NCBI GenBank assembly: GCA_032164295.1 | Contig: JAJHTX010000004.1 | Location: forward strand, 2,294,001-2,358,000 | Direction: 5' to 3' | Length of the DNA: 64,000 nt | From: Inonotus obliquus | Lineage: Eukaryota > Basidiomycota > Agaricomycetes > Hymenochaetales > Hymenochaetaceae | In this document: positions 10,908-22,900 of the stretch, in pieces | How positions within the stretch are numbered: the stretch's first letter is position 1 | Layout: every line of letters begins with the position of its first letter | Position numbers and translations under genes: made by a program | Notes under the pieces: model-generated | Databases searched by the model: none | Told to the model about the DNA's origin: nothing | What the model saw: only the letters and a program-made list of their open reading frames with translations

Positions 10908-13307
10908 CTATGCAATCGACTTTGGCCTGTCAGCCATTTTGTACGCAGGTGAAGGTGGGACGAAAGCAGTAACATCCGACCCAGCCGCGCTAACTCGATA
11001 ATCTCTTGGAATTCCAATACCTCCTATTGTCGAACGAGGACGTGCACCGGGTTGGAGAGGACGTAATGTGTCACCGTCGTAAGAATGGAATGCAGGTTCT
11101 GGGGGTGTGAATGGCGCGTCTTCGGGTTCTTGTTCTCCTAAAGGTACATGTGTGGAGACTTGTTCGTAGTCGTGATGTGAAGCGCTCCCGCTCCCCGGTT
11201 GAGGTGACGGCGACATTCCAATCCCACCCGGGTAAGGTGTCGGTCCTCGTGCATCCAGACGCATCACACGGTCTTTCTTTGCGTTCCTTCGTCGACGTCG
11301 TTTGCACATATAAACAATCCCCACAATCCCAATAACGAGTAACGCAACTGCGTTCAGAGCCAAAATTGCGAGTACGGCAGGGATGTAATCAGTGAGTTTG
11401 CTCAGTTTGTCGGCAACTGAACCTGTAACGGATACATTTGCTGAGCCGGAAGAAGAACCAACATTAACCGGTTGATACGAAATATCCGTGCGAGCTGTTC
11501 CGCCCCGAATAGCAACAAACTCCGCTGAAGCCTCGTTTGGATCCGTAAGTGAGAGTAACTTGACGTAAGGATCGCCCATTCTCCCGTTAGAGTCAAAGTC
11601 CCCAAAATCATACATGGTGTAAGCTGAGCGAAGGAAGTTGGCTCCGAGTAACCAGTCACTTTCGTAAATAAATCATCAGTGAATTACCTTACTTTGCTAC
11701 TCGCATGTATACTTACAATTGTCCACCGCCGACAGCAACCGCCTGAGGAATAAAACTGCCGATACAGGACTGTAGTGACCCAGTCGCCGAAGATGAGACC
11801 ACAATGTCAAGCGGATGCAGGGGATACACTTCTCCGCTGTTGTTACGATGGTAAGTTTAAATTCGATCCAATACAGCACGTGTTCTTACTTGAATTGCAA
11901 GGCCATATCAACCTCCGCATCACAAGGAACAGACCAGATACCTTCTTGAGCATTAAGGAATGCCCCTGGGACATTGCCGTAGATCGCTTCCGCGATATCA
12001 TTTGGAACATATCTGCGAAGAATGCCTTAGATAACAACACTAGGTGAGTGGAGCAGGGATACTTACGAATACGAAGTCCCACTGTCTAACAGAACAACGG
12101 CTCTGTCTGCGGGAGCACCAGAAACGTTGGTCGATCCATAAGTAGTTTCGGTATCAACAAATAGAGCATCAAGTAAGACATTCCATCTGCTTGGGCTTTC
12201 CACTGGCCAAGTGGAAATCGGATCTACGTTGTTGATATCAGAGTACTTGTCGTCAACTTCCCCTGAAAAACAAAAGAATTCTCATATGAGCCAAGAGAGA
12301 AGATAAGAAGTAATATGCCAAGACTACTAACCAATGGTGAAAACCCCTTCTGTGTCATCATTCGGGTCCAAGGAGCGCTGAAGAGCGAAAGTGATGTAGT
12401 TCAGCTCCTCTGGATGGTCAAGGAAAGCGTTGTACAGAGTACTGCGACCCCAGTCTCCACCGGTTCCGTTGACAGTATGATCAATATTCGAGAGCGAAGT
12501 AAAGCCAAGACCGAGAACGCCTTGTGCTCCATACTGCAGCGCTGGGTTCCTAGCATCTACAACGTCGAGGAAGGCCTGTTGAGGGATTGTGATTCTGCGT
12601 TGCCATTTCAGTTATGAAAAGAACTGCGGAAGTAACCTGGTATTTACCCGGCAAAAACGACTTCTGCCGTACTGATATTACCATATGCCCAACCAATTCC
12701 GTACTAAAGGTGTCCTAAGTACATTTCGCGACCGTGATACATATAGACAAGGCGTACCGTCAGATTGAACGTGTAAGGCTAAACGTAGCAAAGTTGTAAG
12801 ACCCCAAGGGAAGAAAAGACGGGAAGACACCTACTGTTGAGGCGACGTTTGGTAAGGGGAAGGAATCACCCCTGATCCAAAAGTCAGACGAACCAGTGTC
12901 GAGCTGTACAATGTAATCTAAGTTCCAGCCTTGAGTAGCTGTTAATATTCATTTTGTCAACAGACGCGTACCAGTGCCCCCTAGGGATATCTATGGGATT
13001 GAACGGCCAATTAGACTCATGAATGCTAAATATAGGGCGACAGCTTACGTTAGCCATGTAGAGCAGGTCGTTGACGGTACTGGGGACGCGTTGAGTTTTC
13101 GACGATGAACAAAGCTCTGTTACTTGGAACATACCTGAGGCCCGCGTCGAACACACCATCACCCACTACGGCGTTGACCACTGGGTTTATGCGTGCTGTT
13201 CCAAAAGACCTATTCTGGAGGGAGCGTTTTGAGATGCCAAACGGCACGTGGATAGCCGAAGAAGAGAGCGCGCATATCAAAAGGATCGACAAACAGTTGG
13301 GCTTCAT
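10908..13307 (-). CDS. Membrane-anchored pepsin-like aspartic protease (A1)
   Basis: Secretory-pathway endopeptidase, 615 aa. Eleven exons: 13307-13135, 13079-13049, 12990-12972, 12929-12835, 12778-12758, 12703-12648, 12594-12332, 12262-12067, 12012-11890, 11836-11717 and 11658-10908. A signal peptide (MKPNCLSILLICALSSSA) is followed by a propeptide. Both catalytic motifs are intact: QLDTGSSDFW and LLDSGTSY. The C-terminal lobe motif DWLLGANFLRSAYTMYD precedes a Ser-rich stalk, one transmembrane helix (AVLAILALNAVALLVIGIVG) and an Arg-rich cytosolic tail of about 140 residues, so it is type I anchored rather than freely secreted. Exons 2-6 are tiny (19-95 nt). The acceptor of intron 3 is ambiguous (see findings). 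Confidence 0.93.
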
Positions 13308-13641
13308 TATCAACGACCGAGCCTGGCGACAGGAATGTACGTGAGCGGGGACAGGCTGAGGCCGTGACAATGAAGCGAAAAGCGGGATGAAAAGAGTGTG
13401 TGGGAGGAAGCGGTCGCTGGACAAGGAGCCAGCACTATCTTCCATCATCCTCGGCAACACAAGTGAAATGATACGGTGATCGACTTTGTCTTATATGGCA
13501 ACTCGTCCGCGTCGATCTCCGTCGATCGCCCGTCTCATCTGAATACGCGACCACTTGGTCCCGTGGCCATGGTCCGTTATACCTATTCCCACTCAATTGT
13601 GAGTTCAATCGTGCTTCTTCTTTTTATCACCGACTGTGACC
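13308..13641. promoter_or_regulatory. Divergent promoter between protease and transhydrogenase
   Basis: 334 bp lie between two start codons on opposite strands. Both promoters must be here. No clear TATA box was seen. Inference from layout. Confidence 0.45.
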
Positions 13642-15704
13642 ATGTCCATAGCGTCCAGACGTAGCCTCATCCATCGTCTCATAAATGCCGCTCAGCACAC
13701 TGCCTGCCCGTGTCATGGTTGTCGCACGATGGTCGGAGGCGGTCATGGTGCCGTCGTGAACCAATTACGCAGGCTAGCGACTCCGGTCGATGTCATACAG
13801 AAGGAATACGCTTTCGAGGTATGTTGCGTCTGCGTCTGTCCCGTAGAGCTCAGGTAGCTCATTGGCATTAGGTCGCAGCTTCGAACCTAAGATTCGGCGA
13901 CGGTGTCACTATGGAGGTTGGAATGGATCTAAAGAACATGAATCCTAGAAAGGTCAGCCAAATTTGCAAAAGGACGATGGCTGGAACTTAGCGGATACTA
14001 GGTTGGCGTGTTCACCGATCCTAATGTGGCAAAGCTACTGCCTATGCAAATGGTCAGTACCGCATATCACCATGGTAGAATGCTGCTAAGTTCTATTAAT
14101 AGGCTATGGAGTCCCTTGACTCTCAGCCTGACCTTCCGTATGAGGTCTACGATAGAGTCGTCTCAGAGCCAACAGAAGAAAGCTGGCGTGACGCCATAGC
14201 CTGGGCCCGCTCCCATGATTTCAGCCATTTCCTTGCGTGAGCGGCCAACTCAGTATGGTTGCATTCGTGCTGATGGTCAGTCTTTGTCAGGGTCGGAGGT
14301 GGAAGTGTCATGGACACTGCGAAAGCGGCAAACCTGTGAACAATCTCGATTGCGACATATTCGCGTGGTATTGATCATAACGCCATTCTCCAGGTTCACT
14401 GTATACAAAGATGCAGATCTCATGGACTTCATTAATGCGCCTATTGGCAAGGGTCTTCCGATCACTGAGAAGCTTCGCCCTCTAATTGCAGGTAAATCAT
14501 TATCTTTTCTCACGATTGATTGCATTGATTATGCTGTCGCCAAAGTCCCAACGACCGCCGGTACTGGCTCTGAAACAACGGGAACCGCAATTCTGGATAT
14601 CACATCCAAGTCATTCAAGACCGGCATTGCGTCTCGATCTCTCAAACCAACGCTCGGCATTGTTGATGCGCGAAACACCGACTCGTGCCCCAGAGAAGGC
14701 ACGTCGGCGAATACAGCGGCTCGGCTTGATCATTGACAACACCAATGTAGTTCATATTTCCAGTGGCCTCGACACTCTGTTCCATAGTCTCGAAAGCTAT
14801 ACTGCCATCCCGTACCGATCTTCCCCATAATGCCTTCGACGGTCCTTGCTGATATTTACCAGGTATTATGAACGTACTCCTCGACCTTCAAACCCGATCA
14901 ATCGACCTGCCTACCAGGGCAGTAATCCTGTCGCCGATATATTCTCTATCTGGGCCCTTAAACAAACTGTCAGGAATTTACCGCGTGTTGCGAAGGATCC
15001 AAGTGATAGGGAGGCGAAACAGCAGATGCTGTAAGTACAAAAGGGATCAAACTCGTAGCCTACCTAACTCAGTCTTTCTAGTTTGGCTTCTGCATTCGCA
15101 GGTATAGGGTTCGGAAACGCCGGTGTTCATCTTTGCCACGGGATGAGCTATCCGGTGGGTACTAAATAATTTTGAAACACAATTGAGGTGATGAATCCTT
15201 GCGACAGATTTCCGGTTTGAATAAGGCAGGCCCAAAATACAAGCACCCCGGTTACGTCGTTGACCACCCGATTATTCCTCACGGCGTCAGTGTCGCTCTC
15301 ACAAGTCCTGCAGGTATGTCATTGTCTTCCGCTTTACTTCCACCCTCGTTTGACTTCAGCGCTCTGTAGTTTTCCGCTTCACGTCACCCTCTTCGCCAGA
15401 AAGGCACCGCGAGGCACTTGCAATTTTCCTTGACAGGTCGCCCTCAGACCCTTCCATCAGTCGGATCCCCAACGCTGATATTGGTTCACATCTATATGAC
15501 GCGATCGCCCGGTTCCTTGACAGACTTAACGTGCCTCGCGGTCTAAAGGCTGTGGGATACACGACGAAAGATGTTCCAATTCTCGTGCAGGGCACGCTTC
15601 CTCAGCGCCGCGTACTTGACTTGGCACCTGGCATCGGAGACGTTGTCGGCGAAGATGGGAGAGAAGCGCTCACTAATATATTGGAGGGGGCAATGAGCTA
15701 CTGA
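13642..15704 (+). CDS. Hydroxyacid-oxoacid transhydrogenase (iron-type alcohol dehydrogenase)
   Basis: Mitochondrial ADHFE1-type enzyme that by family transfers hydride between 4-hydroxybutyrate and 2-oxoglutarate. Twelve exons: 13642-13818, 13872-13952, 14002-14052, 14103-14236, 14291-14335, 14394-14491, 14546-14698, 14751-14811, 14863-15030, 15082-15154, 15208-15313 and 15370-15704, giving 493 aa. Seen: nucleotide-binding [13 protein letters not shown], the [14 protein letters not shown] motif, and likely metal-site His in LFHSLESY and LCHGMSYP. The N-terminal 40 residues are basic and Ser-rich, consistent with an import signal. One intron (14699-14750) needs a GC donor; all other donors are GT. 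Confidence 0.94.
14699..14750 (+). other. GC-AG intron in the transhydrogenase gene
   Basis: The upstream exon must end with AGA GAA G and the downstream exon must start TT CAT ATT to give the conserved CPREVHISSGL. The 52-nt intron between them begins GCACGT and ends GTAG. No GT donor in range keeps the frame. Confidence 0.75.
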
Positions 15705-16841
15705 TACAGTTCTTTTCATATCAAAGGCAATGATGTTCTTTGATATGAGGTAAGGCGCGACAAGTGCGTGCCAGTGCTCCGCTTTGTGGACGTTATATTC
15801 TCGGAAGGAACGGATATGAATGGAAACAAAATGTAGCCAAGTAATTTTCTTCCACCTTTGCTCCGAGTTTATTCGGAATGCATAACTGTTAATATACGAT
15901 AAATAGACTGCAGATGAATTGAAACGGGGTAGCTACCTGAAGACGAAATTAATATTCAAGTTCCGTGTAATACCTGGTATATTAATATAAAGATTCTCAC
16001 GGCATACCTGGTACACGATCCAGATTGGAGACCGACAACTTCTGCATCTTTCTTGCAACAGTCGCAGCTTCAAAGGCCATTGTATGATTGGATGAAAATT
16101 ACGGCACTAAGGTGCCCCTAAACCCGCTAAGTAGACAAAAAGATTGATCTTGCTTTAGATTCGCGTGGACTTACGAAAGATCGAAAGATACACGTGTGCA
16201 GTGCGTGTCCCGTGATCGTGAGTCACCTTTCTTGGTTTCATGCACAGCCACCACCCTGGTACCCTTGTCCACCCTTTCTTTCCCGAATCCATTCATGTTT
16301 CCGTATGACTTGTTCTGCCTTCGAAACCAAAGGAGACTCATTTGGCCACAAGCGATAATATGCTTCCGCTGTCCTGGTTTAGAAGTTCTTCGCTGGCAAC
16401 TAAATTATCTGAACGAATACTGTCCGCCTTTCCATCATCAAAGAACTCGCGTTTCGGATAGATCGAGTCACACATTGCCTTGCGGAATCAGAGCGGTAAT
16501 CTACTAGATTTGATGAAAGCCTTTGTATGGAAGTGGAAGACGGCGTTGGGTGATTGTGGCCTGAAAAGTGACGCAAAACTTCACACAGCCGAGGGCATGC
16601 TTGGTCCTCCCGCTCGGGTACTTTCGCCTTGGCGATGCCTTTTATCGGCTATTCGCCTTGTTTGTCCGGAATTGGCTTGTTTCGATGGTACAAAAGGGCG
16701 GCGGGTATCCTCTTTTGACTCACCATCTTAATTCCGCAATCGCCTTTCAGTATCATACAACCCAGTATCGACGCCACATAACTTTTCTCCGCGTCTGCGA
16801 TTGTTTCGTTGCTCCACATCTTCCGAGTCGACTTAACCACT
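15705..16841. other. Intergenic region, no gene seen
   Basis: About 1.1 kb after the transhydrogenase stop. The only long open frames (for example 16196-16507) have no recognisable composition, domain or splice structure. The last part should hold the promoter of the first CCHC microprotein gene. Confidence 0.5.
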
Positions 16842-16991
16842 ATGTGGAAGCGTTATTCATCGGCCCCTGTATGCTCCGCTCATGAATCCACTGTGCAAGC
16901 GTCGGACAAAAGTAGTCCACAGTGCTGTCATTGTGGTTACAGAGGCTCGCATGCTGCAAATTGCCCGTTTAGTGATTCGCGAGGCAAATAG
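16842..16991 (+). CDS. CCHC microprotein, copy 1 (49 aa)
   Basis: Short open frame read without introns from an ATG in the context CCACTATG. It carries PQCCHCGYRGSHAANCPF, with the spacing C-x2-C-x5-H-x3-C, close to but not the same as the retroviral-type zinc knuckle (C-x2-C-x4-H-x4-C). The upstream part reads YSSAPVCS. A paralogue 0.99 kb downstream keeps the same motif and the same start context, which argues that the frame is selected. Function unknown; zinc or nucleic-acid binding is only inferred. A longer frame starting at 16809 has no ATG advantage. An intron could also remove the stop, but I see no strong donor before it. Confidence 0.55.
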   Translation: MWKRYSSAPVCSAHESTVQASDKSSPQCCHCGYRGSHAANCPFSDSRGK

Positions 16992-17673
16992 TGCATAATG
17001 TATGTTGTGTTCGTATTTAGATTTTTGATACTCTGACGCTAATGCACATTCATAGGCGGGCGGGCCTTTTCATGAGCTGGCTCTCGACGTGCATACGACT
17101 CATTCGATTCGCCTCGCCTCCATGTTACCTCGTAGTCGACGCAGCGGTGCTGGTTATATAACACGTAGCGCTAATGATTTCCTCCACTCGCCATCATACT
17201 CTATCCTCCCCAACCTCATAATTATGCTTAGACCACTTTCCGGCATCACAATTAACTTATACCACCCTCATCATCCCTTTGACTTACTTACAATGTAGTA
17301 ATTGTCTATGTATGGTTACAGTCGCCGAATTCTAGTATTGCTAGTACGTCATTATCTTTCGCCGAATACCATCCAAGCCCAAGTAACTGATTGCCGCATA
17401 GAACCTATACAGTCGTAGTGGGTGGGCGCTTGAATCAAGAGACGGGGATCACTGGCACTGGATTTTGACACTGGGTTTCTGATCTTATCAGGCTCCTAGT
17501 TTGTTGGCGCCGCCTTGGTCTATCATTGGAAGATGATTCCATCACCGTGAGTGGTTGGTGGTGAATGTGGTCTGCATCGTTGACTTCTATGGTGGTTTAA
17601 GCTAAATCTCGCTTGTGCTCCTGTCTGTTATCCACCGAAACACCTCCTTAGCCACTGGCTTGTTCTGAGAAGG

Positions 17674-17680
17674 TATAAAA
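17674..17680 (+). promoter_or_regulatory. TATA box of CCHC microprotein copy 2
   Basis: TATAAAA lies about 158 nt upstream of the ATG at 17832, followed by a pyrimidine-rich leader. Assigned by position and consensus. Confidence 0.5.
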
Positions 17681-17831
17681 CAGCGACATTCCCGTCGCAG
17701 AATATCCCAACGTAACTTCGAACTCGATATTCCTCAGCGAGTAGCTCTCTGTTGGCACACATACTCGAACTTCGTGATCCCTCTTCGTGCTCTACCCAGC
17801 GTTTACTCTAAACAACCCTAAAGAAGCCACT

Positions 17832-18049
17832 ATGATATTTTACTCGTCGATTCCCACGTGCTCCTCGTTGCCACAGTGTTGCCATTGTGGTGTGAGAGGC
17901 GGCCACACGAAAGGATGCCCATTCAATAGTGGTCAGTAAAGAAGTGAAAGTAAGCAGGGATTTTCGTGTGTGTATATTGTATACTGATTGATGTTTGAAC
18001 AGCGCAGGGAGAAATGGAAAGTGACGATCTAGCCTGCGTTGGTAGTTGA
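17832..18049 (+). CDS. CCHC microprotein, copy 2 (48 aa spliced)
   Basis: Paralogue of the frame at 16842. It reads MIFYSSIPTCSSLPQCCHCG and goes on to VRGGHTKGCPF, keeping C-x2-C-x5-H-x3-C and the CPF ending. The preferred model has two exons, 17832-17931 and 18003-18049, with a donor GTCAGT and acceptor AACAG; the tail becomes acidic (GEMESDD). Without splicing the frame stops at 17937-17939 and gives 35 aa. Shared with copy 1: the start context CCACTATG, YSS-x-P-x-CS and the zinc-type core. Function unknown. Confidence 0.55.
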
Positions 18050-18350
18050 TGGGGATGCTGATTGGTCGAGGGAGTATACTCGCGTTCAAATTGTTCACAT
18101 CTTCCTATAATTGTTTCTCGTACATTTAATGTGTTTTTAATTGGAATTGGTCGTTTAAACTTACCCGTTTTATATGAGTGGTTGATTACTGGAAGTCACG
18201 ATGCCGAGAATTAGAGTCGGGAAGCACCGCCGGGCCGTCGCTCCAGGACATATGACTTTGAGTCACTCAAAGCAAAAATCTAAGAATATATATGCGAGAT
18301 ACATCAAATACCATATCTATTCATCCCAAATACCTCGCATCTCTGCCATC

Positions 18351-19951
18351 ATGTCCGAAGGGAAACCTTTTATACTACGCTGGGGAATAATAGGCGCAGG
18401 CAAAATCTCTACTGCTTTCGCCAAGGATCTTACTTTGGCGCCTGATGAAAGAGGTGTCAGCGACATCCTGCATGCTATCGTCGCTGTTGGTTCTCGTTCG
18501 GTTGATAAAGCACAGAAGTTCATTTTAGAGAACTGTAAAGATGGAGGTTGTGCGCAAATTGCGGGAGAGAGCTCCGGGATAGGGAAGCCTGTGGCTTACG
18601 GCTCTTATGCTGAAGTATATGCTGATCCGGTCAGTAGTATGCTTGAAAAACTCAAAGTCAAATGCTAGTGTGCTAAATGAGGGATCTTCTGAGTCACTGC
18701 AGAAAGTTGATGTGGTTTACATCGGGACTCCACACACATGTCATGTAAATCCTGTCATTTCTACTAGCCTTGCTGGCTGAGCTTTTCTCACGACTTTATA
18801 GTTTGAGGACGCTAAGAACGCACTTGAAGCTGGGAAGCACGTCCTTGTCGAGAAGGTGCCTTATTTATAATTCTGCGTTAGGTTAATAAACTGAAACGTT
18901 CATTCTATATTTTGAATATTAGCCTGCTTGCCTCAATGAAGCAGAGTTTGAAGTCCTTGCCGAGCTCGCTAAGTCTAAGAACCTCTTCCTTATGGAAGGA
19001 GTCTGGACGCGTTTCTTCCCTTTGACCTTTGCTCTTGAAGAAGCCGTCTTTGTGCGAGAGGTGATCGGAGAGATTAGGCGTGTCGTATCGGATTTTAGCA
19101 TCAATGTGATTGATGGTACGTTGATGAGTCTGGATTCGTGAATCTAAGTTGGAAACATGAAGCGAAACTTTGTATAACGGGATTATAGTCGCCGATGAAG
19201 GGCATCGTCTGTTGGACATTAACCTTGCCGGCGGAGCACTTCTCGATCTAGGACCTTATCCGCTCGTTTGGTATGTCAACCCCCAGTTTGTTCCAACGGA
19301 CCCTTACCTTCATCAAAAACAGGGCTTTACTTTTGCTGTACAATCACCCACAGAACAACCATAGTCCGCCGGAAAATATACGGGCATCTATGATAAAACA
19401 TGATAGGACAGGAGTGGACTTGCATACGGATTGGACACTCGACTTCCCTCGCATTGGCAAGGTCGGTGCACGAGCGAGCCTCAGTACGAGTATCGGCGTG
19501 AATAGTTGCCGCGACGCCGTTACTCGTATACAAGGGACCAAGGGGTACGTCTTCCTCTAGTTCCGTTACGATGCTTCTAATAGCTGAAACTGGTAGGGAA
19601 GTAATTTTGCCCTTTGCGACTTCACGTCCAGAAAGCTTCACAATAAGACGCTTTAAGATCGGATGGGGGGCTCAAGATTATACGGAGGAAGTCCACAAGT
19701 TCCCGATCCAAGGAACCGGCCTCAACTGGGAAGCAGATGCGGTTGCTCGAGATATCCGAGGTAAGTTGTCAGCTCATAGGTTGTCGGCCAATCTGATTGA
19801 GCCGACTGGATGTAACCCAGATGGAAAGATCGAGAATGCAAGGTTGAGCCATTTTGATACCCTGCTGGGGCTACGCATTTTTGACGAAATACGACGTCAA
19901 GGAGGATATACATTCCCTGAAGGGTTGGAAAAGATCAGACCGTCGAATTAG
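18351..19951 (+). CDS. Gfo/Idh/MocA dehydrogenase (dimeric dihydrodiol dehydrogenase-like)
   Basis: NAD(P)-dependent oxidoreductase, 388 aa, resembling trans-1,2-dihydrobenzene-1,2-diol dehydrogenase / D-xylose dehydrogenase. Eight exons: 18351-18629, 18703-18744, 18802-18855, 18923-19115, 19189-19270, 19323-19544, 19597-19760 and 19821-19951. The Rossmann motif WGIIGAGKIST starts at residue 10; VVYIGTPHTCH and the catalytic-region motif HVLVEKPACLNEAE follow, with the EKP lysine present. The C-terminal beta domain includes LDLGPYPLVW. No targeting peptide is visible, so the enzyme is probably cytosolic. The true substrate cannot be told from sequence. Confidence 0.92.
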
Positions 19952-20478
19952 GCATCAATGTGGGAAGGTAATGAAATAATGATCCGTGCTGCTCCATGGA
20001 ACTGCATATCAATCCGCACCATCGAGTTTGAAAGGTGTAAAGTGATGAGAGTAGAGTATGAGTGAGTAAATTGTGAAGGTCCTGCGGATTGGAAACACAA
20101 TCCTTCTCATCGATGTAAAACATAATGGAGTTTCAATTGGAATTTGTCAAAACAACTTATGTGATAGCGTCTCTGGCATATCCGACGCAGGAACCTCCGA
20201 TTAATGGACTACGGCGCAGCAAAAGAGCGTCGGACACTGATCCGACAGCTTAGCATCTACACAATGAAATCCTTCTCGAGTTAACTCCATCCTTGAAAGA
20301 CTGAGGCTTACTCAGACGAGGCAATTGTTTAAGGCTCGCCGGTTCGAGATCAAGATCGAGATTAATGTATGGCTAATATGGTGCATGTCAAATGTGTTGG
20401 ATCGTTGGGATACGCACACCAAATACAATAGTAATCGGACAATTCCGGACTTCGTGAGTAATAGACGTACTCGACATC
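19952..20478. other. Convergent intergenic region, nothing seen
   Basis: This lies between the 3' ends of the dehydrogenase and the acetyltransferase. Only short unsupported frames were found. Confidence 0.5.
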
Positions 20479-21559
20479 TTACTTGGTATTCTTCGCCTCG
20501 CGAACCATCTAGACAAACTTTAGAAATCCAAATCATGCCATTTCACCTCCACAGAATACTTACTAAAGGAACGATTACGGGTGGTTTATCCCACTTTGGG
20601 TTATCTTCACCCAGTGAAAAGTGTGCTACGTTGATGAATCCAAATGATTCATAGAAAGCGACATTGGCGATATTGCTGACGGTTAGATAGACGGCTCGTC
20701 CTCGTATGTCGGCCTAAAACAATTAGTTACTTATTTGGATCGGAAAATATGAGGGTCTTTGGAAATACCAAGAATAAAATAGTATTAAGCAGGGCTGTTC
20801 CGTATCCTTGCCCTTGTTCTTCGGGTTTTGTAGCGAGGAGGTCGACGTACACCATCGAGATGACCCTGTCCCCGAGTTCTTCCTCCACAAGTTTCCTCGC
20901 TTTGGTTTCCACTTCCTTGTGCCTCTGGAATAATAAGTTAGTTGCAAAGAAAGTGTTCGGCAGTCTTTCGACGAACCTTGGCCTGCTCCTGATGACTACT
21001 GAGCCATAGGAACCCTCTCATTATGGCATCAAGGATAAAATCCACTGTGTGATCAATTGGTGATGGGTTTTTTATATCACCTTCTGGAGGTGAACTAGGC
21101 ACAGAAAATTAAGTTAGCTCATGCAATCGCAATGCAACTCCCAACATACGCAATGACAACCGCATCACCAGCATTTACTGTATAGGCAACTTTGCGCTTG
21201 ATGAGCTGCTTAGTGTATAATTTCCATATTCGCTTATATATTTTCTTCTCAGATGGAGACATTTCTTTCCCCTTTATATACTTGTGAGAATCGAACTATT
21301 TATACGTGGGAAATACATTCATGGACTCACTGCTTTGACGTACTCCGAGACTGGATCATCCTTGAAAGCCCCTTTGATGGATTCGAATGCATTATCGAGA
21401 TGCTCTAGTCGTGAAACGCGATTTAGTAAACCACGACGCATGGAATAGAGGCATACCTGGTAGTAGCGGCTCTACCCGTGGTACTTCATATCCATGAAGT
21501 TTCTCGCTGAGCACAGCAGAAATCGACGTTCCTTCCATGTCGTCGTCCGCTACTATCAT
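20479..21559 (-). CDS. GNAT family N-acetyltransferase, 253 aa
   Basis: Acetyl-CoA-dependent acetyltransferase of unknown substrate. Seven exons: 21559-21457, 21404-21331, 21280-21150, 21094-20977, 20924-20769, 20713-20564 and 20508-20479; introns are 50-55 nt. The acetyl-CoA motif is LLATKPEEQGQGYGTALL (Q-x2-G-x-G/A), followed by AVYLTVSNIANVAFYESFGF, the usual GNAT beta-5/alpha-4 block. The last exon encodes only MVREAKNTK; reading through its intron would instead end after VSILWR. The start at 21557-21559 follows an in-frame stop; a second ATG lies seven codons on. Confidence 0.9.
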
Positions 21560-21841
21560 AACGTTTTAAGGGAAATGTTATGGGAACACCAGTGATTTAT
21601 AGATCAGAGCGACCCGGGCGCTGAAATACGATATGGTTTTAGAAGAAAGTGGGCGGTCCGTCTCCCGCCGCGTTCCAACGAGATGATATTTTTATATTCT
21701 GGAAGAGATTCCGAAACAAATCACATGATCGCATTGATCATCGAGCCAGTGCAGGAAAATGTTCCGTTCTCTGATCGCAGCGGCATGGAGCGACTGTGCC
21801 GCAGCGCATGGGCGCTATCATGATACCGATAGCGCTTCGGC

Positions 21842-22900
21842 TTAGCATTTTAGAGTATTCATCGAACGAGCTTCCTCATACGCCCAGTTTTGACCGCAAC
21901 ACCGACCTTCCTGCATGAGGAACATTAAGGCTGTCAAACGCACCAAGCTTGAGGGCAGGATTCGAGGGGAGGGAAACTCTTCTTCCTTTGTCCTTCTACA
22001 GTCAAGTTGTCCGCGGTTGTGAATGCAAACCTTCGCATCATGAACCATCCTAAGTTCAGATCGAAACATTGAGTACGCAAGCGAAAACGTTGTCAGAAGT
22101 GACTTCCTCACCGGAGAACAATTTTGGTTTTCAGATTTCCAATTGTCACCCCTAAATCCAGGTAGACAGGTCGTCCGCGCGCATCGGCTTATATCAAACA
22201 TGGATTGAAGGGACGGAGGGGGAGGGTAGACGTCGGAGTAGGCGATAGTGATACATGGAGTAAAAGGCAGTATCCAAAATAACTGTCGCAGGACCATTGC
22301 CTTGCTGGTCAGGTCTCGTCCTGGAACATCTATATGGTACTCCACTACGCGCCCATAACCAGGTTGTCGTCTATGTGAGTTTGATTTGCAAGTTTTCTAG
22401 TTTCTGGGAGACAAAACTCCGAGCAATACCGATGCAATACGAGAAACCAGCAACCTTGATGCCCTCTAGCTGAAGTCCTGAGACGAAAAGCCCGGTCAGT
22501 CACAAATGCAATGTCAAGGAAGAGAGATATTGGCGGGTCGCTCTGAGTTCGCCCTTAAGGATCGTTCAAGTAGAGCATGACATAGTAAAGATCTTGGAAG
22601 GGAGCACTCGCAGTGGAATTTGCATCGCCATTCGTTACAATGTAAACAAGCTTTCCTTTCAGCTTCTCGCGTCTCGAAAAAAGTCAAATGCGCTTATTAA
22701 GGGCATTTCAAGATACTGTCTGCACTGTTATGCGAGGCCCGATCGATAAGTTGAAGCAAGAGCCAATAAATGAGAGGTAGTACTTACCCTTCTCATATCG
22801 TAAAAAGTTCCCGGTTCTCAAATGAAGCTGGTCTCCACTGACTGCTCACTGTGGCGTACTGAGGAGAATATGGGGGACCGCATTTGATTGCATGGCAAGC
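21842..22900 (-). CDS. Possible spliced gene of unknown function
   Basis: Coding potential without a closed model. Segments that read naturally are ISAFDFFSRREKLKGKLVYI (near 22700-22650), then LEGIKVAGFSYC (near 22470) joined across an intron to DDNLVMGA and, past a second short intron, to KAMVLRQLFW and a continuous frame down to about 22150. A longer open frame continues to 21842. Splice-like GT and AG sites occur, but I could not connect the 5' part, and an in-frame stop follows YLNDP near 22560. It may be a real gene, a decaying gene, or chance. The exact ends given are those of the coding-like region, not of a proven CDS. Confidence 0.3.
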
